Source: Yersinia bercovieri ATCC 43970
Lineage (GTDB): Bacteria; Pseudomonadota; Gammaproteobacteria; Enterobacterales; Enterobacteriaceae
Reading direction: 5' to 3'
Length of the DNA stretch: 64,000 nucleotides
Assembly: GCF_013282745.1 (NCBI RefSeq)
Contig: NZ_CP054044.1
Location: 1,798,001-1,862,000 of the forward strand
The position numbers were made by a program, and so were the translations under genes. The notes under the pieces were generated by a model. That model had not been told where the DNA came from. It was given only the letters and a program-made list of their open reading frames with translations, and made no database searches. Positions 20,388 to 29,145 of this stretch are shown one piece after another (within the stretch, counting starts at the first letter, position 1; each line of letters starts with the position of its first letter).

Positions 20388-20445
20388 TGCTCCCAATCTT
20401 TCGGTTACCGTTTAGATAATGGCAACCGAAGGTAAAGCTGTTGAT

Positions 20446-20476
20446 AAAAGCGAGTGGGGTAACCTGCTCGCTTTTA
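20446..20476 (+). terminator. Terminator of groSL
   Basis: An AAAAGCGAG/CTCGCTTTT stem is followed by a T-rich tract, about 60 bases after groL. A second hairpin (TCGGTT/AACCGA, 20401-20429) lies just before it. The remaining bases to yjeI (to 20776) contain no gene I can support. Confidence 0.8.
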
Positions 20477-20776
20477 TTTTATTTATGATGACTAAACCTG
20501 CTATTTCCAAACCTGTCATAACCCCGTCCCAATAGAGCATCATACTCGGTCTTTTCTGATTCAAATTTTGCAACCTAACGCCCTAAAAGCGGTTTTATTT
20601 CATTCGGTGAGATGATGACAGGACTTTTTTTAGCTTCTGCGCTAATTTAATGTGTAAACTATTGGCTATCAGTCTCGATATTGGGTATCTGGATAATTTC
20701 GGCAACGGATGTCTAAGCGGCGGCGGTGCTTTCTGGTAATCTTTAGCGTGATTCTCAACTTAGAATGGAGAAAAAA

Positions 20777-21121
20777 ATGCGGATTAAAGTGTTACTTGGT
20801 CTTTCAGCAGCGCTGTTGCTGGCAGGTTGTAGCTCCACTAACCAATTGAGTTCGGCAGGCGAGCAAGTGAAGTTCTCCGATACCAAACCGGGTAGTGAAT
20901 GTCAGTTGGTCGGTCAGGTGACTGGGGTTCAGAGCAACTGGTTATCAGGTGGCGGCGGTGAAAGCAGCTCTATGCGCGGTGCAGCAAATGACTTGCGTAA
21001 TAAAGCAGCTGCCATGGGGGGTAACGTGATTTATGGTGCGACCAGCCCGAGCGAAACCTTCTTATCAAGCTTTGCGCCACTAGACAGCAAAATGGTTGGC
21101 GAAGTTTATAAGTGCCCTTGA
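20777..21121 (+). CDS. yjeI: Lipoprotein YjeI (DUF4156)
   Basis: A 114-residue predicted lipoprotein of unknown function. The signal peptide ends in the lipobox LLAGC with Cys at residue 18. The core GSECQLVGQVTG, QSNWLSGGGGESSSMRGAANDLRNKAAAMGGNVIYG and the final GEVYKCP match E. coli YjeI. The ATG at 20777 is chosen over one 12 bases upstream, because the GGAG belonging to that upstream codon then serves as its ribosome site. It follows groL as in E. coli, but yjeJ is missing. Confidence 0.88.
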   Translation: MRIKVLLGLSAALLLAGCSSTNQLSSAGEQVKFSDTKPGSECQLVGQVTGVQSNWLSGGGGESSSMRGAANDLRNKAAAMGGNVIYGATSPSETFLSSFAPLDSKMVGEVYKCP

Positions 21122-21144
21122 TAAGCTGAGGTACGAGTTGAAAC

Positions 21145-21166
21145 AAGGGATGCCATGGCATCCCTT
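21145..21166. terminator. Bidirectional terminator between yjeI and epmB
   Basis: AAGGGATGCCA and its complement TGGCATCCCTT form a perfect 11-bp palindrome followed by TTATTG on the plus strand and TTG on the minus strand. It lies between the convergent yjeI and epmB genes. Confidence 0.75.
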
Positions 21167-21176
21167 TATTGTTTGG

Positions 21177-22208
21177 TTACTCACTCTGCATTAATCGCAG
21201 GTCCAGTGGTGTTTTACTGGGTTGCCCGCCGATCTCTCGTGCCAGACGTGGGACCAAATAACCGGATACGCGGCTGAGCAAGCCTTTCATTAATTGTCGC
21301 GCCTCATCATCATCGACCATAAAGTGAGCAGCACCTTGCACTTTATCTAGGACGTGAATGTAGTAAGGCAAAATCCCTGCATCAAACAAAGCATTACTCA
21401 ATGTTGTCAGTACCTCTGCATCATTATTGACGCCGCGCAGCAGCACGCTCTGGTTTAATAGCGTCACACCCGCCTGTTTCAGTTGTGCCATACTGTCTCG
21501 CAAGGGCTGATCGATTTCATTGGCATGGTTTATATGTGTGACCATCAACACCTGCAATCGTGAATCACTCAACCGCTGGCACAGAGCCGCAGTAATTCGG
21601 GCAGGGATCACGACCGGCAAACGTGTGTGGATTCGCAGCCGTTTGATGTGGCTGATGCTTTCTAGTTCATCCAATAACCAGCTCAACTCACTGTCTTTAG
21701 CCATCAATGGGTCGCCGCCCGAAAAGATGATCTCATCCAGCTCAGGATGTTGGCGGATATAATCCAGCGCCTGATGCCAATTGGCTTTATTGCCTTGGTT
21801 ATCCTGATAAGGGAAATGGCGGCGGAAACAGTAGCGGCAATTGACGGCACAACCGCCTTTGACCAGTAATAGCGCGCGGTTGCGATACTTATGCAACAAG
21901 CCGGGCACGACACTGCGCTGTTCATCAAGCGGATCGTTGGTAAAACCGGGGGCCGCGATAAACTCTTCACGGGCGGTGAGCACCTGAAGTAATAAAGGGT
22001 CGAATGGATCACCTGGCTGCATACGTGCGACAAACGCCCGTGGTACTCTAAGCGGGAATAAACGACGTGCCGCACTGCCTTGTTGCAGGTTAGGGTGCTC
22101 ATTTAAGAACAGAATTCTTAGCAATTCGTCCGGATCGGTAATTACATCGGCGAGTTGTTGCAACCAATCTTCTCTAATTGGCATGTTTCGGGTTACAATA
22201 CTTGCCAT
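21177..22208 (-). CDS. epmB: EF-P beta-lysylation protein EpmB (lysine 2,3-aminomutase)
   Basis: A 343-residue radical-SAM enzyme that converts L-alpha-lysine to (R)-beta-lysine for attachment to elongation factor P by EpmA. The [4Fe-4S]/SAM motif [15 protein letters not shown] is at about residues 119-133. [19 protein letters not shown] and the C-terminal [13 protein letters not shown] are typical of the family. It is transcribed divergently from its target efp, with 35 bases between start codons, so the efp promoter must lie within or at the start of epmB. Confidence 0.96.
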   Translation of the reverse strand: MASIVTRNMPIREDWLQQLADVITDPDELLRILFLNEHPNLQQGSAARRLFPLRVPRAFVARMQPGDPFDPLLLQVLTAREEFIAAPGFTNDPLDEQRSVVPGLLHKYRNRALLLVKGGCAVNCRYCFRRHFPYQDNQGNKANWHQALDYIRQHPELDEIIFSGGDPLMAKDSELSWLLDELESISHIKRLRIHTRLPVVIPARITAALCQRLSDSRLQVLMVTHINHANEIDQPLRDSMAQLKQAGVTLLNQSVLLRGVNNDAEVLTTLSNALFDAGILPYYIHVLDKVQGAAHFMVDDDEARQLMKGLLSRVSGYLVPRLAREIGGQPSKTPLDLRLMQSE

Positions 22209-22243
22209 TTTTTAGGCTTACTACCAGTTTCTTGAGGACCATC

Positions 22244-22810
22244 ATGGCCAGTTATTATAGCAACGATTTTCGTCCCGGTCTTAAAATCATGTTCGAGGGC
22301 GAGCCTTATTCGGTTGAGTCCAGCGAGTTCGTAAAACCAGGCAAAGGCCAGGCTTTTGCACGTGTTAAGATGCGCCGTCTGTTGACTGGCGGGCGTGTTG
22401 AAAAGACCTTCAAATCAACAGATTCACTGGAAGGCGCTGACGTTAACGACCTGAACCTGACTTACCTGTACAATGATGGTGAGTTCTGGCACTTCATGAA
22501 TAACGAGACTTACGAACAGCTGCAAGCTGATGCAAAAGCGATTGGTGATAACGGCAAATGGCTGGTTGATCAGGCTGAATGTATCGTAACTCTGTGGAAT
22601 GGCCTGCCTATCGCCGTCACTCCACCAAACTTTGTTGAACTCGAAATCGTTGACACTGACCCAGGTCTGAAAGGTGATACTGCCGGTACCGGTGGTAAAC
22701 CTGCGACACTGAGCACAGGTGCAGTGGTCAAAGTGCCATTATTCGTACAGGTTGGCGAAATCATCAAAGTTGATACCCGCTCTGGCGAATATGTTTCTCG
22801 CGTTAAGTAA
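22244..22810 (+). CDS. efp: Translation elongation factor P
   Basis: A 188-residue, three-domain OB-fold protein that rescues ribosomes stalled at polyproline. It starts [20 protein letters not shown]. The modified lysine is K34 in the loop VKPGKGQAF, the target of EpmA/EpmB. The C-terminal [14 protein letters not shown] is typical. The ATG at 22244 is chosen over an upstream in-frame codon because it gives the exact E. coli length and family N-terminus, with TTGAGGACC upstream. Confidence 0.98.
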   Translation: MASYYSNDFRPGLKIMFEGEPYSVESSEFVKPGKGQAFARVKMRRLLTGGRVEKTFKSTDSLEGADVNDLNLTYLYNDGEFWHFMNNETYEQLQADAKAIGDNGKWLVDQAECIVTLWNGLPIAVTPPNFVELEIVDTDPGLKGDTAGTGGKPATLSTGAVVKVPLFVQVGEIIKVDTRSGEYVSRVK

Positions 22811-22840
22811 GCTTAATAAATAAGCGGTGCTGAGAATTAA

Positions 22841-22866
22841 AGAAAACCGCTTAAACGCGGTTTTCT
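22841..22866 (+). terminator. Terminator of efp
   Basis: A ten-base perfect stem AGAAAACCGC/GCGGTTTTCT around TTAAAC, 30 bases after the efp stop. The A and T runs are inside the stem, giving a possible bidirectional intrinsic terminator. Confidence 0.7.
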
Positions 22867-22995
22867 GCTATCTGAGCTGAGTTGATTGGCATTACTCGGT
22901 TTTGCTGTAGCTTAAGCCTGAGAAAAGCGCAATGCTGTTTTTATGACTATGCTTATAAAGCGAATATGTCTAGAGCTCTATAAGGAACTTTCATA

Positions 22996-23127
22996 ATGGT
23001 AAAGAAAAGCATCGCGATTATTTTCTCATTGTTGATTATCTCTTCATTGAGTGCCTGTAACACCACGAAGGGTGTGGGTAAAGATGTTCAAAGTGCGGGT
23101 AGCGCGATTGAGCGTAGCGCTGAATAA
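22996..23127 (+). CDS. ecnB: Entericidin-type small lipoprotein
   Basis: A 43-residue lipoprotein of the entericidin A/B family. The signal peptide MVKKSIAIIFSLLIISSLSAC ends with Cys21, followed by NTTKGVGKDVQSAGSAIERSAE, the amphipathic family tail. AAGGAA lies 12 bases upstream of the ATG. E. coli has ecnA (antidote) and ecnB (toxin) in tandem between efp and sugE. Only one entericidin gene is visible here, so whether it acts as toxin or antidote cannot be told from sequence alone. The position next to sugE suggests ecnB. Confidence 0.85.
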   Translation: MVKKSIAIIFSLLIISSLSACNTTKGVGKDVQSAGSAIERSAE

Positions 23128-23265
23128 GCGGTTTTTATACTGTCATCGGCGGTGTTTCCCGCCGAATTTTTTGCCACAAATGACTCCCCGCATCTCCCAT
23201 GCCAATGCTGAATATATTGCCGCTTATTATTGATGGTGGTAATTTATCCCTCTAATCTTTCGGCT

Positions 23266-23312
23266 GTTCGGGACGACCTGAGCACGCATCTGTTTTCCGG
23301 GGACGACCCCGC
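23266..23312 (+). promoter_or_regulatory. Guanidine-II (mini-ykkC) riboswitch
   Basis: Two small hairpins in tandem each carry the diagnostic ACGA (ACGR) loop. The first is at 23266-23283, with GGACGACC at its tip. The second is at 23298-23311, with CGGGGACGACCCCG fully paired. They lie 19 bases before the sugE start codon, with the AGGTGG ribosome site following directly. Mini-ykkC RNAs bind guanidinium as a loop-loop dimer and free the ribosome site. The neighbouring gene encodes a Gdx-type guanidinium exporter, the classic partner. Confidence 0.88.
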
Positions 23313-23330
23313 CTAAGCGAGGTGGTTACC

Positions 23331-23648
23331 ATGGCTTGGATTATTCTGGTTATTGCAGGTTTATTAGAGGTTATCTGGGCCATCGGCCTGAAGTATTCCC
23401 ATGGTTTTACGCGGCTGGCACCCAGTGTTATCACCATTGTGGCGATGGCGGCGAGTGTTTTTCTGTTGGCCTATGCAATGAAGACGCTACCGGCTGGCAC
23501 CGCATATGCGGTCTGGACCGGTATCGGTGCGGTAGGTACAGCTATCTTAGGCATTGTGCTGTTAGGGGAGTCCGCCAGCCTGGCACGCGTGTTTAGTTTG
23601 GGGCTGATTTTGGCGGGGATTATTGGGTTGAAGTTGGCGTCTGCTTAA
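23331..23648 (+). CDS. sugE: Guanidinium exporter Gdx/SugE (SMR family)
   Basis: A 105-residue small multidrug resistance protein with four membrane helices: [23 protein letters not shown], a second after [33 protein letters not shown], and a C-terminal helix. The essential glutamate in helix 1 ([14 protein letters not shown]) and the Gdx-type KYSHGFT are present. Gdx proteins swap guanidinium for protons. The ATG at 23331 is chosen over an in-frame GTG 9 bases upstream by family length and the AGGTGG site. Its last 29 bases overlap the convergent blc gene. Confidence 0.94.
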   Translation: MAWIILVIAGLLEVIWAIGLKYSHGFTRLAPSVITIVAMAASVFLLAYAMKTLPAGTAYAVWTGIGAVGTAILGIVLLGESASLARVFSLGLILAGIIGLKLASA

Positions 23649-24159
23649 CCCAGATCAAATCCTCTACCGGGAAGCCATAATTCTTTGCTACGGCGACCAG
23701 ACGATCGCGTGTTTGGCTATCAATGGTCGGCGTACGGGATAAAATCCACAGATAATCTCGGTTCGGGCCAGCAATTAAGGCATGCTGATATTCATCATCT
23801 AAATCAATGACATTGTAGCCGCCATAGAAAGGCCCGAAGAATGAGACCTTAAGTGAGGCTTGTTGTGGGGAGCCAATAAAATAGGCCTTCCCTACACTCT
23901 CCTGCCATTGCTGCTTATTTGCGTTATAGCCTCGATTAATCACTTTTACGCCACCATCGTCACGGGGCGAGTAATTGGCGGTGACATGGTCTAGCCCGCG
24001 TTCAAAAGAGTGATCCAGTCGAGCAATCTCATACCATGTGCCGAGATAGCGAGGTAATTGGAAGTTATCGACGATTTTTACGTCTTTTGGCGGCGTGACA
24101 CTGCAAGCAACAGAGAGCAGGGTTGCCATCAATACAGATAATTTTGACCACAGGCGCAT
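23620..24159 (-). CDS. blc: Outer-membrane lipocalin Blc
   Basis: A 179-residue bacterial lipocalin, a lipoprotein of the outer membrane that binds lysophospholipids or fatty acids. The signal peptide ends in LLSVAC with Cys19. The lipocalin G-x-W signature is [18 protein letters not shown]. The later TDxxY-type ([10 protein letters not shown]) and C-terminal [14 protein letters not shown] stretches are conserved. Its 3' end overlaps sugE tail to tail. In E. coli ampC lies between blc and frdD; it is absent here. Confidence 0.94.
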   Translation of the reverse strand: MRLWSKLSVLMATLLSVACSVTPPKDVKIVDNFQLPRYLGTWYEIARLDHSFERGLDHVTANYSPRDDGGVKVINRGYNANKQQWQESVGKAYFIGSPQQASLKVSFFGPFYGGYNVIDLDDEYQHALIAGPNRDYLWILSRTPTIDSQTRDRLVAVAKNYGFPVEDLIWVKQTPTSTQ

Positions 24160-24261
24160 TGGTATTCCTCATTTTCAGGCGGTAGCTTGTCATTGAGAAT
24201 AACTATCATCTATGGAGGAAGCAAATGGATGAATCTGAGTTATTGGCAGGATAGCAAAAAA

Positions 24262-24287
24262 AACGGCCCGCAGAGGTGCAGGCCGTT
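24262..24287 (-). terminator. Terminator of the frdABCD operon
   Basis: A GC-rich stem AACGGCC(C/T)GC/GC(A)GGCCGTT is followed on the minus strand by eight T. It lies 17 bases beyond the frdD stop. In E. coli this terminator also acts as the ampC attenuator; no ampC is present here. Confidence 0.85.
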
Positions 24288-24303
24288 GATGGAGCGTCAG
24301 TGA

Positions 24304-24660
24304 TTACAGTGTCAGGACACCAATGATGGCAACCACACTCAGAATGGCGGCTAAGCCATAGAACACCCATTTCCCCGCAGGGACGTGGATCCTCAAATCA
24401 TGCATGGCGTGATGAATACGGTGTAAACCGCACCAAAGTGGCAGAATAATCATTAGCAGCAGGAATATCCGGCCAATAAAGCTCTGACAGAACGCCAGAA
24501 TGCGCTCATAGCTTAGTGCATCACCTGGAAAGGCACCCAGTGGCAGCAGAATAGCGACCAACAGAATAACCGCAGGTGCAATGATGGCACTCCACATACC
24601 GCCGGCACCAAATAGGCCCCAGAAGATAGGTTCATCGGAGCGCTTAGGAACTTGATTCAT
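24304..24660 (-). CDS. frdD: Fumarate reductase membrane anchor subunit D
   Basis: A 118-residue hydrophobic subunit with three membrane helices that, with FrdC, anchors FrdAB to the cytoplasmic membrane and forms the menaquinol site. [19 protein letters not shown] and [16 protein letters not shown] match E. coli FrdD. The ATG at 24660 ([11 protein letters not shown]) is preferred because GGAGG lies 8 bases upstream and the length then equals the family. It is the last gene of the operon. Confidence 0.95.
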   Translation of the reverse strand: MNQVPKRSDEPIFWGLFGAGGMWSAIIAPAVILLVAILLPLGAFPGDALSYERILAFCQSFIGRIFLLLMIILPLWCGLHRIHHAMHDLRIHVPAGKWVFYGLAAILSVVAIIGVLTL

Positions 24661-24676
24661 CTTGTTTTCCTCCGGG

Positions 24677-25069
24677 TTAGAGTAAGGCAACGGCTAAAAT
24701 AATCGCGGTAGCCACGACCGTCACAACCCACAGCGCCTTGATAACTGGCTCTGGACCCATTTTTTCGCTATTCACGATAATATTGGCGGCTTTCGGTGCC
24801 AGTTCAAACCAGGTTTTGGTATGTAACACTGCGGCCAATAACGTAATGATATTAATCAGTAGCACCAATGGGTTTTGCAGGAAGCCGACAAAACCTTCCC
24901 ACCCAGCGGGGCCACTTTTCAACGCGAATACGCCGTAAATCATCAGAACACTGAACCAGACTGTCGGCACCGATGTCCCTTCACGCAACATATAAAAACG
25001 ATAGAAACCAAGTTTTTGCCACCAGTTGGGGGCCATGGTGCGGACATAAGCTTTACGTTTAGTCATCAT
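24677..25069 (-). CDS. frdC: Fumarate reductase membrane anchor subunit C
   Basis: A 130-residue subunit with three membrane helices. [29 protein letters not shown] and [18 protein letters not shown] match E. coli FrdC. The conserved glutamate in REGT and the KxxxxR region contribute to quinol oxidation in the family. Start is at 25069 or the adjacent ATG at 25066. The gene is 16 bases from frdB and frdD. Confidence 0.95.
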   Translation of the reverse strand: MMTKRKAYVRTMAPNWWQKLGFYRFYMLREGTSVPTVWFSVLMIYGVFALKSGPAGWEGFVGFLQNPLVLLINIITLLAAVLHTKTWFELAPKAANIIVNSEKMGPEPVIKALWVVTVVATAIILAVALL

Positions 25070-25085
25070 TCTTGTCTCCCCTCCC

Positions 25086-25820
25086 TTACTGTGGTTTCAG
25101 CATGGCTATCATGAAGTCTTTGGCACTCTCGACCTTGCCTTGCTGGATAGCAGCCGCCGGATCTACGTGTTTCGGACAAACTTCAGAACAGTAACCGACG
25201 AAGGTACAGCTCCAGACACCATTTTTACCGTTAAGCTGAGGCATACGCTCTTTCTTGCCGTGGTCACGGTTATCCAGATTGTAACGGTGAGCCAGCGTGA
25301 TAGCTGCCGGGCCGATAAATTCTGGATTTAAGCCAAACTGCGGGCAAGCGGCATAACAGAGTCCACAGTTGATACAGCCAGAGAACTGATGGTATTTCGC
25401 CATCTGAGCAGGAGTCTGCTTATTCGGGCCATCTTTCGGTTTGCGCTCGTTGCCGATGATGTAAGGTTTGATGGCTTCCAGGCTTTCGATAAAGTGAGTC
25501 ATATCAACCACTAAATCGCGCTCAATTGGGAAGTTGCCCAGAGCCTCGACCTTCATCCCGGCGGTATATTCGCGCAAGAAGGTTTTACAGGCCAGTTTCG
25601 GCACTTTATTGACCATCATGCCGCACGAGCCGCAAATCGCCATCCGGCAAGACCAGCGATAAGAGAGATCCGGTGCCAGATTATCTTTGATATAGCCCAA
25701 CGCATCCAGCAGAGAAGTTTGCTCATCGTAAGGTACTTCAAAGGTTTCGAAGTGAGGTTCGCTATCACGTTCTGGGTTGTAGCGCATGACCTCCATTTTC
25801 AGGACTTTCATATCAGTCAT
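25086..25820 (-). CDS. frdB: Fumarate reductase iron-sulfur subunit
   Basis: A 244-residue electron-transfer subunit with three clusters. The [2Fe-2S] ligands are in [14 protein letters not shown] (plus a downstream Cys), the [4Fe-4S] ligands in [12 protein letters not shown], and the [3Fe-4S] ligands in [14 protein letters not shown]. It carries electrons from menaquinol in FrdCD to FAD in FrdA during anaerobic fumarate respiration. It overlaps frdA by 8 bases, which suggests translational coupling. Confidence 0.97.
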   Translation of the reverse strand: MTDMKVLKMEVMRYNPERDSEPHFETFEVPYDEQTSLLDALGYIKDNLAPDLSYRWSCRMAICGSCGMMVNKVPKLACKTFLREYTAGMKVEALGNFPIERDLVVDMTHFIESLEAIKPYIIGNERKPKDGPNKQTPAQMAKYHQFSGCINCGLCYAACPQFGLNPEFIGPAAITLAHRYNLDNRDHGKKERMPQLNGKNGVWSCTFVGYCSEVCPKHVDPAAAIQQGKVESAKDFMIAMLKPQ

Positions 25821-27627
25821 TCGCCTGCTCCTTATCCTTCAAATCTTTTGCATCTTTCGCATCTTGTGCTGTGGCTTCACCACCATAAACACGTTTTGCC
25901 GGTGCCAGCTTGGTGATTTTCACGTCGCTGTATTCAAGGCGTGGTGCGCCGCCTGGGGTATGGAAGGCCAGAGTATGCTTGAGGAAATTAACGTCATCGC
26001 GCTCGGTGCAGCCTTCATCCAGACGCTGATGTGCGCCACGGGACTCTCTACGGTTCAGTGCTGAGTGAGCCATACATTCAGCCACATCTAAGCCATAACC
26101 TAGCTCAATGGTGTACAGCAGATCTGTGTTGAAAACACTGGAGTTATCAGTGATTTTCACCCGTTTGAAGCGCTCTTTCAGCTCGGCCAGCTTATCCACG
26201 GTTTTCTGCATCAGTTCCGGTGTGCGGTAAATGCCGCAACCCTCTTCCATCGACAGCCCCATTTCATCGCGGATTTTGGACCAATTTTCCGTCCCTTCCT
26301 GTTTCATCAGGTTGCTCAGGCGGGTTTCGACGTCACGGGTCTGGGCATCCAGCGCGCTACCATTTGCCGGGCCAGTTTCCATGGCGCGCAGTGCCGCTTG
26401 CTCGCCCGCCACACGGCCAAAGACCACTAATTCAGCCAGTGAGTTGGAGCCTAAGCGGTTAGCACCGTGCAGGCCAACAGAAGAGCATTCGCCGACGGCA
26501 AACAGCCCCTTGATGCGAGTTTCGCACTGTTGGTTGGTTTCGATACCCCCCATGGTGTAATGCGCGGTTGGGCGCACTGGGATAGGTTCTTTTACCGGAT
26601 CGACGCCGACATAGGCTTTCGCCAGTTCGCAGATGAATGGCAAGCGCTCAAGCAGTTTTTTCTCACCCAGATGGCGCAAGTCCAGATAGACCACATCACC
26701 ACGTGGTGTGGCGATAGTGCGGCCCGCCCGCCACTCATGCCAGAAGGCTTGCGAAACTTTATCGCGGGGGCCTAATTCCATGTATTTGTTTTTTGGCTCG
26801 CCAAGCGGGGTTTCAGGCCCCATGCCGTAATCCTGCAAATAGCGGTAACCATCTTTATTAACCAGAATACCGCCTTCACCACGACAACCTTCGGTCATCA
26901 GGATGCCAGAACCCGGCAGGCCGGTAGGGTGATATTGCACAAATTCCATATCCCGCAGCGGAACGCCGTGGTGGAATGCCATCCCCATACCATCACCAGT
27001 AACAATACCGCCGTTGGTGTTATAACGATAAACCCGACCTGCGCCGCCGGTGGCCATGACCACGGCGTTCGCCCGGATTTGCACGCGGGTGCCCTCCATC
27101 ATATTCATGGCAACAACGCCACGCGCTTGACCATCATCGACCAGAATATCCAGAACGAAATGTTCATCAAAACGCTGAATTTGCGGGTATTTCAACGAGG
27201 TTTGGAACAGGGTATGCAGCATGTGGAAGCCGGTTTTATCAGCGGCGAACCAAGTACGTTCAATTTTCATCCCACCAAAGCGGCGAACGTTAACTGAGCC
27301 ATCAGGTTTGCGGCTCCACGGGCAGCCCCAGATTTCTAACTGCGCCATCTCTTCCGGGCAGCTGTGGACAAAATGGTCAACAACATCTTGTTCGCATAAC
27401 CAGTCACCACCGGCTACGGTGTCGTGGAAATGATAGTCAAAGGTATCGTGGTCCTGCGTGACGGCGGCTGATCCCCCTTCCGCAGCCACAGTATGGCTAC
27501 GCATCGGGTATACTTTCGAGATCAGAGCAATCTTCAGCTGAGGGTTGGCTTCCGCTGCGGCTATTGCTGCACGTAAACCAGCTCCCCCGGCCCCGATAAT
27601 GGCAAGATCGGCGTTAAAGGTTTGCAC
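25813..27627 (-). CDS. frdA: Fumarate reductase flavoprotein subunit
   Basis: A 604-residue catalytic subunit that reduces fumarate to succinate. The dinucleotide motif [18 protein letters not shown] is at the N-terminus. The covalent-FAD histidine is in [13 protein letters not shown]. The active-site loops [21 protein letters not shown] and [14 protein letters not shown] are intact. The start is a GTG at 27627 ([10 protein letters not shown]), with GGAG 7 bases upstream, matching the E. coli N-terminus MQTFQADLAI. The in-frame ATG 54 bases upstream would translate through a repeat remnant and is unlikely. Confidence 0.96.
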   Translation of the reverse strand: MQTFNADLAIIGAGGAGLRAAIAAAEANPQLKIALISKVYPMRSHTVAAEGGSAAVTQDHDTFDYHFHDTVAGGDWLCEQDVVDHFVHSCPEEMAQLEIWGCPWSRKPDGSVNVRRFGGMKIERTWFAADKTGFHMLHTLFQTSLKYPQIQRFDEHFVLDILVDDGQARGVVAMNMMEGTRVQIRANAVVMATGGAGRVYRYNTNGGIVTGDGMGMAFHHGVPLRDMEFVQYHPTGLPGSGILMTEGCRGEGGILVNKDGYRYLQDYGMGPETPLGEPKNKYMELGPRDKVSQAFWHEWRAGRTIATPRGDVVYLDLRHLGEKKLLERLPFICELAKAYVGVDPVKEPIPVRPTAHYTMGGIETNQQCETRIKGLFAVGECSSVGLHGANRLGSNSLAELVVFGRVAGEQAALRAMETGPANGSALDAQTRDVETRLSNLMKQEGTENWSKIRDEMGLSMEEGCGIYRTPELMQKTVDKLAELKERFKRVKITDNSSVFNTDLLYTIELGYGLDVAECMAHSALNRRESRGAHQRLDEGCTERDDVNFLKHTLAFHTPGGAPRLEYSDVKITKLAPAKRVYGGEATAQDAKDAKDLKDKEQAND

Positions 27628-27657
27628 TGCGCTTCTCCATTGTTCAAGTGAAAATCC

Positions 27658-27718
27658 TATACCCCTCGCCGTTGGCGGCACAGCGATGTTAGCTGCAACT
27701 CCCGCGATTTTGGGTATA
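27658..27718. repeat. Short ERIC-like repeat remnant upstream of frdA
   Basis: A 61-base stretch is bounded by TATACCC and GGGTATA inverted ends. On the minus strand it reads TATACCCAAAAT...GGGAGTTGCAG..., which resembles the outer part of Yersinia/Photorhabdus ERIC elements but lacks the central core. It looks like an internally deleted copy within the frdA mRNA leader. Recognition is from memory of the family, not from an alignment. Confidence 0.45.
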
Positions 27719-27730
27719 TAAAGTGAATCC

Positions 27731-27806
27731 CTATTCTTAATAATTTTTTTATATTATTACCGTGCTAACTTATTAGCCGATAAGAGAATCATGGTATTAA
27801 GAATAG
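27731..27806. repeat. Inverted repeat in the frdA leader
   Basis: CTATTCTTAAT (27731-27741) and ATTAAGAATAG (27796-27806) form 11-bp perfect arms 54 bases apart. This lies between the frd promoter and the frdA start and lengthens the leader compared with E. coli. It may fold in the mRNA or be a degenerate mobile repeat. Confidence 0.55.
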
Positions 27807-27833
27807 CTATTTCTTACTTTTTGTATGGGAATA

Positions 27834-27874
27834 ATTATACCCAATGCTAAGTAGTAGAAATTTGACGTGATCGA
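27834..27874 (-). promoter_or_regulatory. frd promoter with FNR-type site
   Basis: On the minus strand, TCGATCACGTCAAATTTC (27857-27874) differs at one base from the E. coli frd FNR-site segment as I remember it. It is followed, 22 bases after TCAA, by TATAAT (27834-27839), the same spacing as in E. coli. This is the arrangement of a class II FNR-activated promoter. The inferred transcript has a leader of about 200 bases, longer than in E. coli. Confidence 0.65.
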
Positions 27875-28073
27875 TTGTTTTGTTTTATTTGAACCGTCTC
27901 AAGGGCATTACTAACAAAAACGTGATCCCAAACAGGATCTGCTGGGTATATAAGTTTTTTGCAGAGTGAAATGCTGAATTCATCGGCGAAAGCACCGGGA
28001 GGGGGGAGAGATTTGTCTGAGGGAGTAGATGCGAGTAGACTGCATCCCCTGTTTGATTTCGGAGTTAACCACC

Positions 28074-29051
28074 ATGAGCGAAACGGCAAGCTGGCAGCCG
28101 AGTGCACCTATCGCCAATTTGTTGAAGCGCGCAGCAATAATGGCAGAGATCCGGCGCTTTTTTGCCGATCGTGGCGTATTAGAAGTTGAAACGCCGACCA
28201 TGAGCCAAGCGACAGTGACGGACGTCCATTTAGTCCCATTCCAAACCCGGTTTGTTGGCCCGGGCGCTGCCGATGGTGTGACGCTGTACATGATGACCAG
28301 TCCGGAATACCACATGAAGCGCCTGCTGGCGGCGGGTAGTGGCTCTATCTATCAGTTGGGCCGCAGTTTCCGCAATGAAGAAGCTGGCCGTCATCACAAT
28401 CCTGAATTCACCATGCTCGAATGGTATCGCCCACATTATGATATGTACCGCTTAATGAATGAGGTTGATGACCTGTTGCAGCAAATTCTGGATTGCAATA
28501 GCGCGGAAACCCTCTCTTATCAGCAAGCTTTCCAGCGCCATCTCGGCATTGACCCACTCTCGGCAGATAAAGCGCAATTACGTGAAGCGGCAGCAAAATT
28601 GGATTTAGGCAATATCGCCGATACCGAAGAGGATCGCGATACGCTGCTGCAACTGCTGTTTACTGTCGGGGTCGAGCCACATATTGGCCGTGATAAGCCC
28701 GCTTTCGTTTACCATTTCCCAGCATCGCAGGCTTCCCTCGCCGTGATCAGCACAGAAGATCACCGTGTAGCCGAGCGTTTTGAGGTTTACTTCAAAGGCA
28801 TTGAGCTGGCGAATGGATTTCATGAGCTGACAGATGGTGATGAGCAGCTGCAACGTTTTGAGCAAGATAATCGCAGCCGTGCTAAACGCGGTTTGCCGCA
28901 GAACCCAATCGATATGAATCTAATTGCCGCTCTGAAGCACGGCTTGCCGGATTGTTCTGGCGTGGCGCTAGGGGTTGATCGTTTGGTGATGCTGGCGTTG
29001 AATGCGGAAAGGTTGAGTGATGTGATTGCGTTCCCGGTCAATATAGCCTAG
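28074..29051 (+). CDS. epmA: EF-P lysine lysyltransferase EpmA
   Basis: A 325-residue paralogue of the lysyl-tRNA synthetase catalytic domain that attaches (R)-beta-lysine to K34 of EF-P. It has class II synthetase motifs: [23 protein letters not shown] (motif 2) and [14 protein letters not shown] (motif 3). It lacks an N-terminal anticodon-binding domain, which distinguishes it from LysS. Length equals E. coli EpmA. The ATG at 28074 has GGAG upstream. It is divergent from frdA. Confidence 0.96.
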   Translation: MSETASWQPSAPIANLLKRAAIMAEIRRFFADRGVLEVETPTMSQATVTDVHLVPFQTRFVGPGAADGVTLYMMTSPEYHMKRLLAAGSGSIYQLGRSFRNEEAGRHHNPEFTMLEWYRPHYDMYRLMNEVDDLLQQILDCNSAETLSYQQAFQRHLGIDPLSADKAQLREAAAKLDLGNIADTEEDRDTLLQLLFTVGVEPHIGRDKPAFVYHFPASQASLAVISTEDHRVAERFEVYFKGIELANGFHELTDGDEQLQRFEQDNRSRAKRGLPQNPIDMNLIAALKHGLPDCSGVALGVDRLVMLALNAERLSDVIAFPVNIA

Positions 29052-29089
29052 TTACCCCTCGTCCTTGGCGCCGCCGTGGTATTAAAAGA

Positions 29090-29122
29090 AATGCCCTGAT
29101 CCTTCACAGATCAGGGCATTTT
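29090..29122. terminator. Bidirectional terminator between epmA and mscM
   Basis: AAATGCCCTGAT and ATCAGGGCATTT form a 12-bp perfect stem followed by TTTG on the plus strand and TTTTAAT on the minus strand. It sits between the convergent epmA and mscM genes. Confidence 0.85.
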
Positions 29123-29145
29123 TGTTTCTTACTCACTCAGTGATC

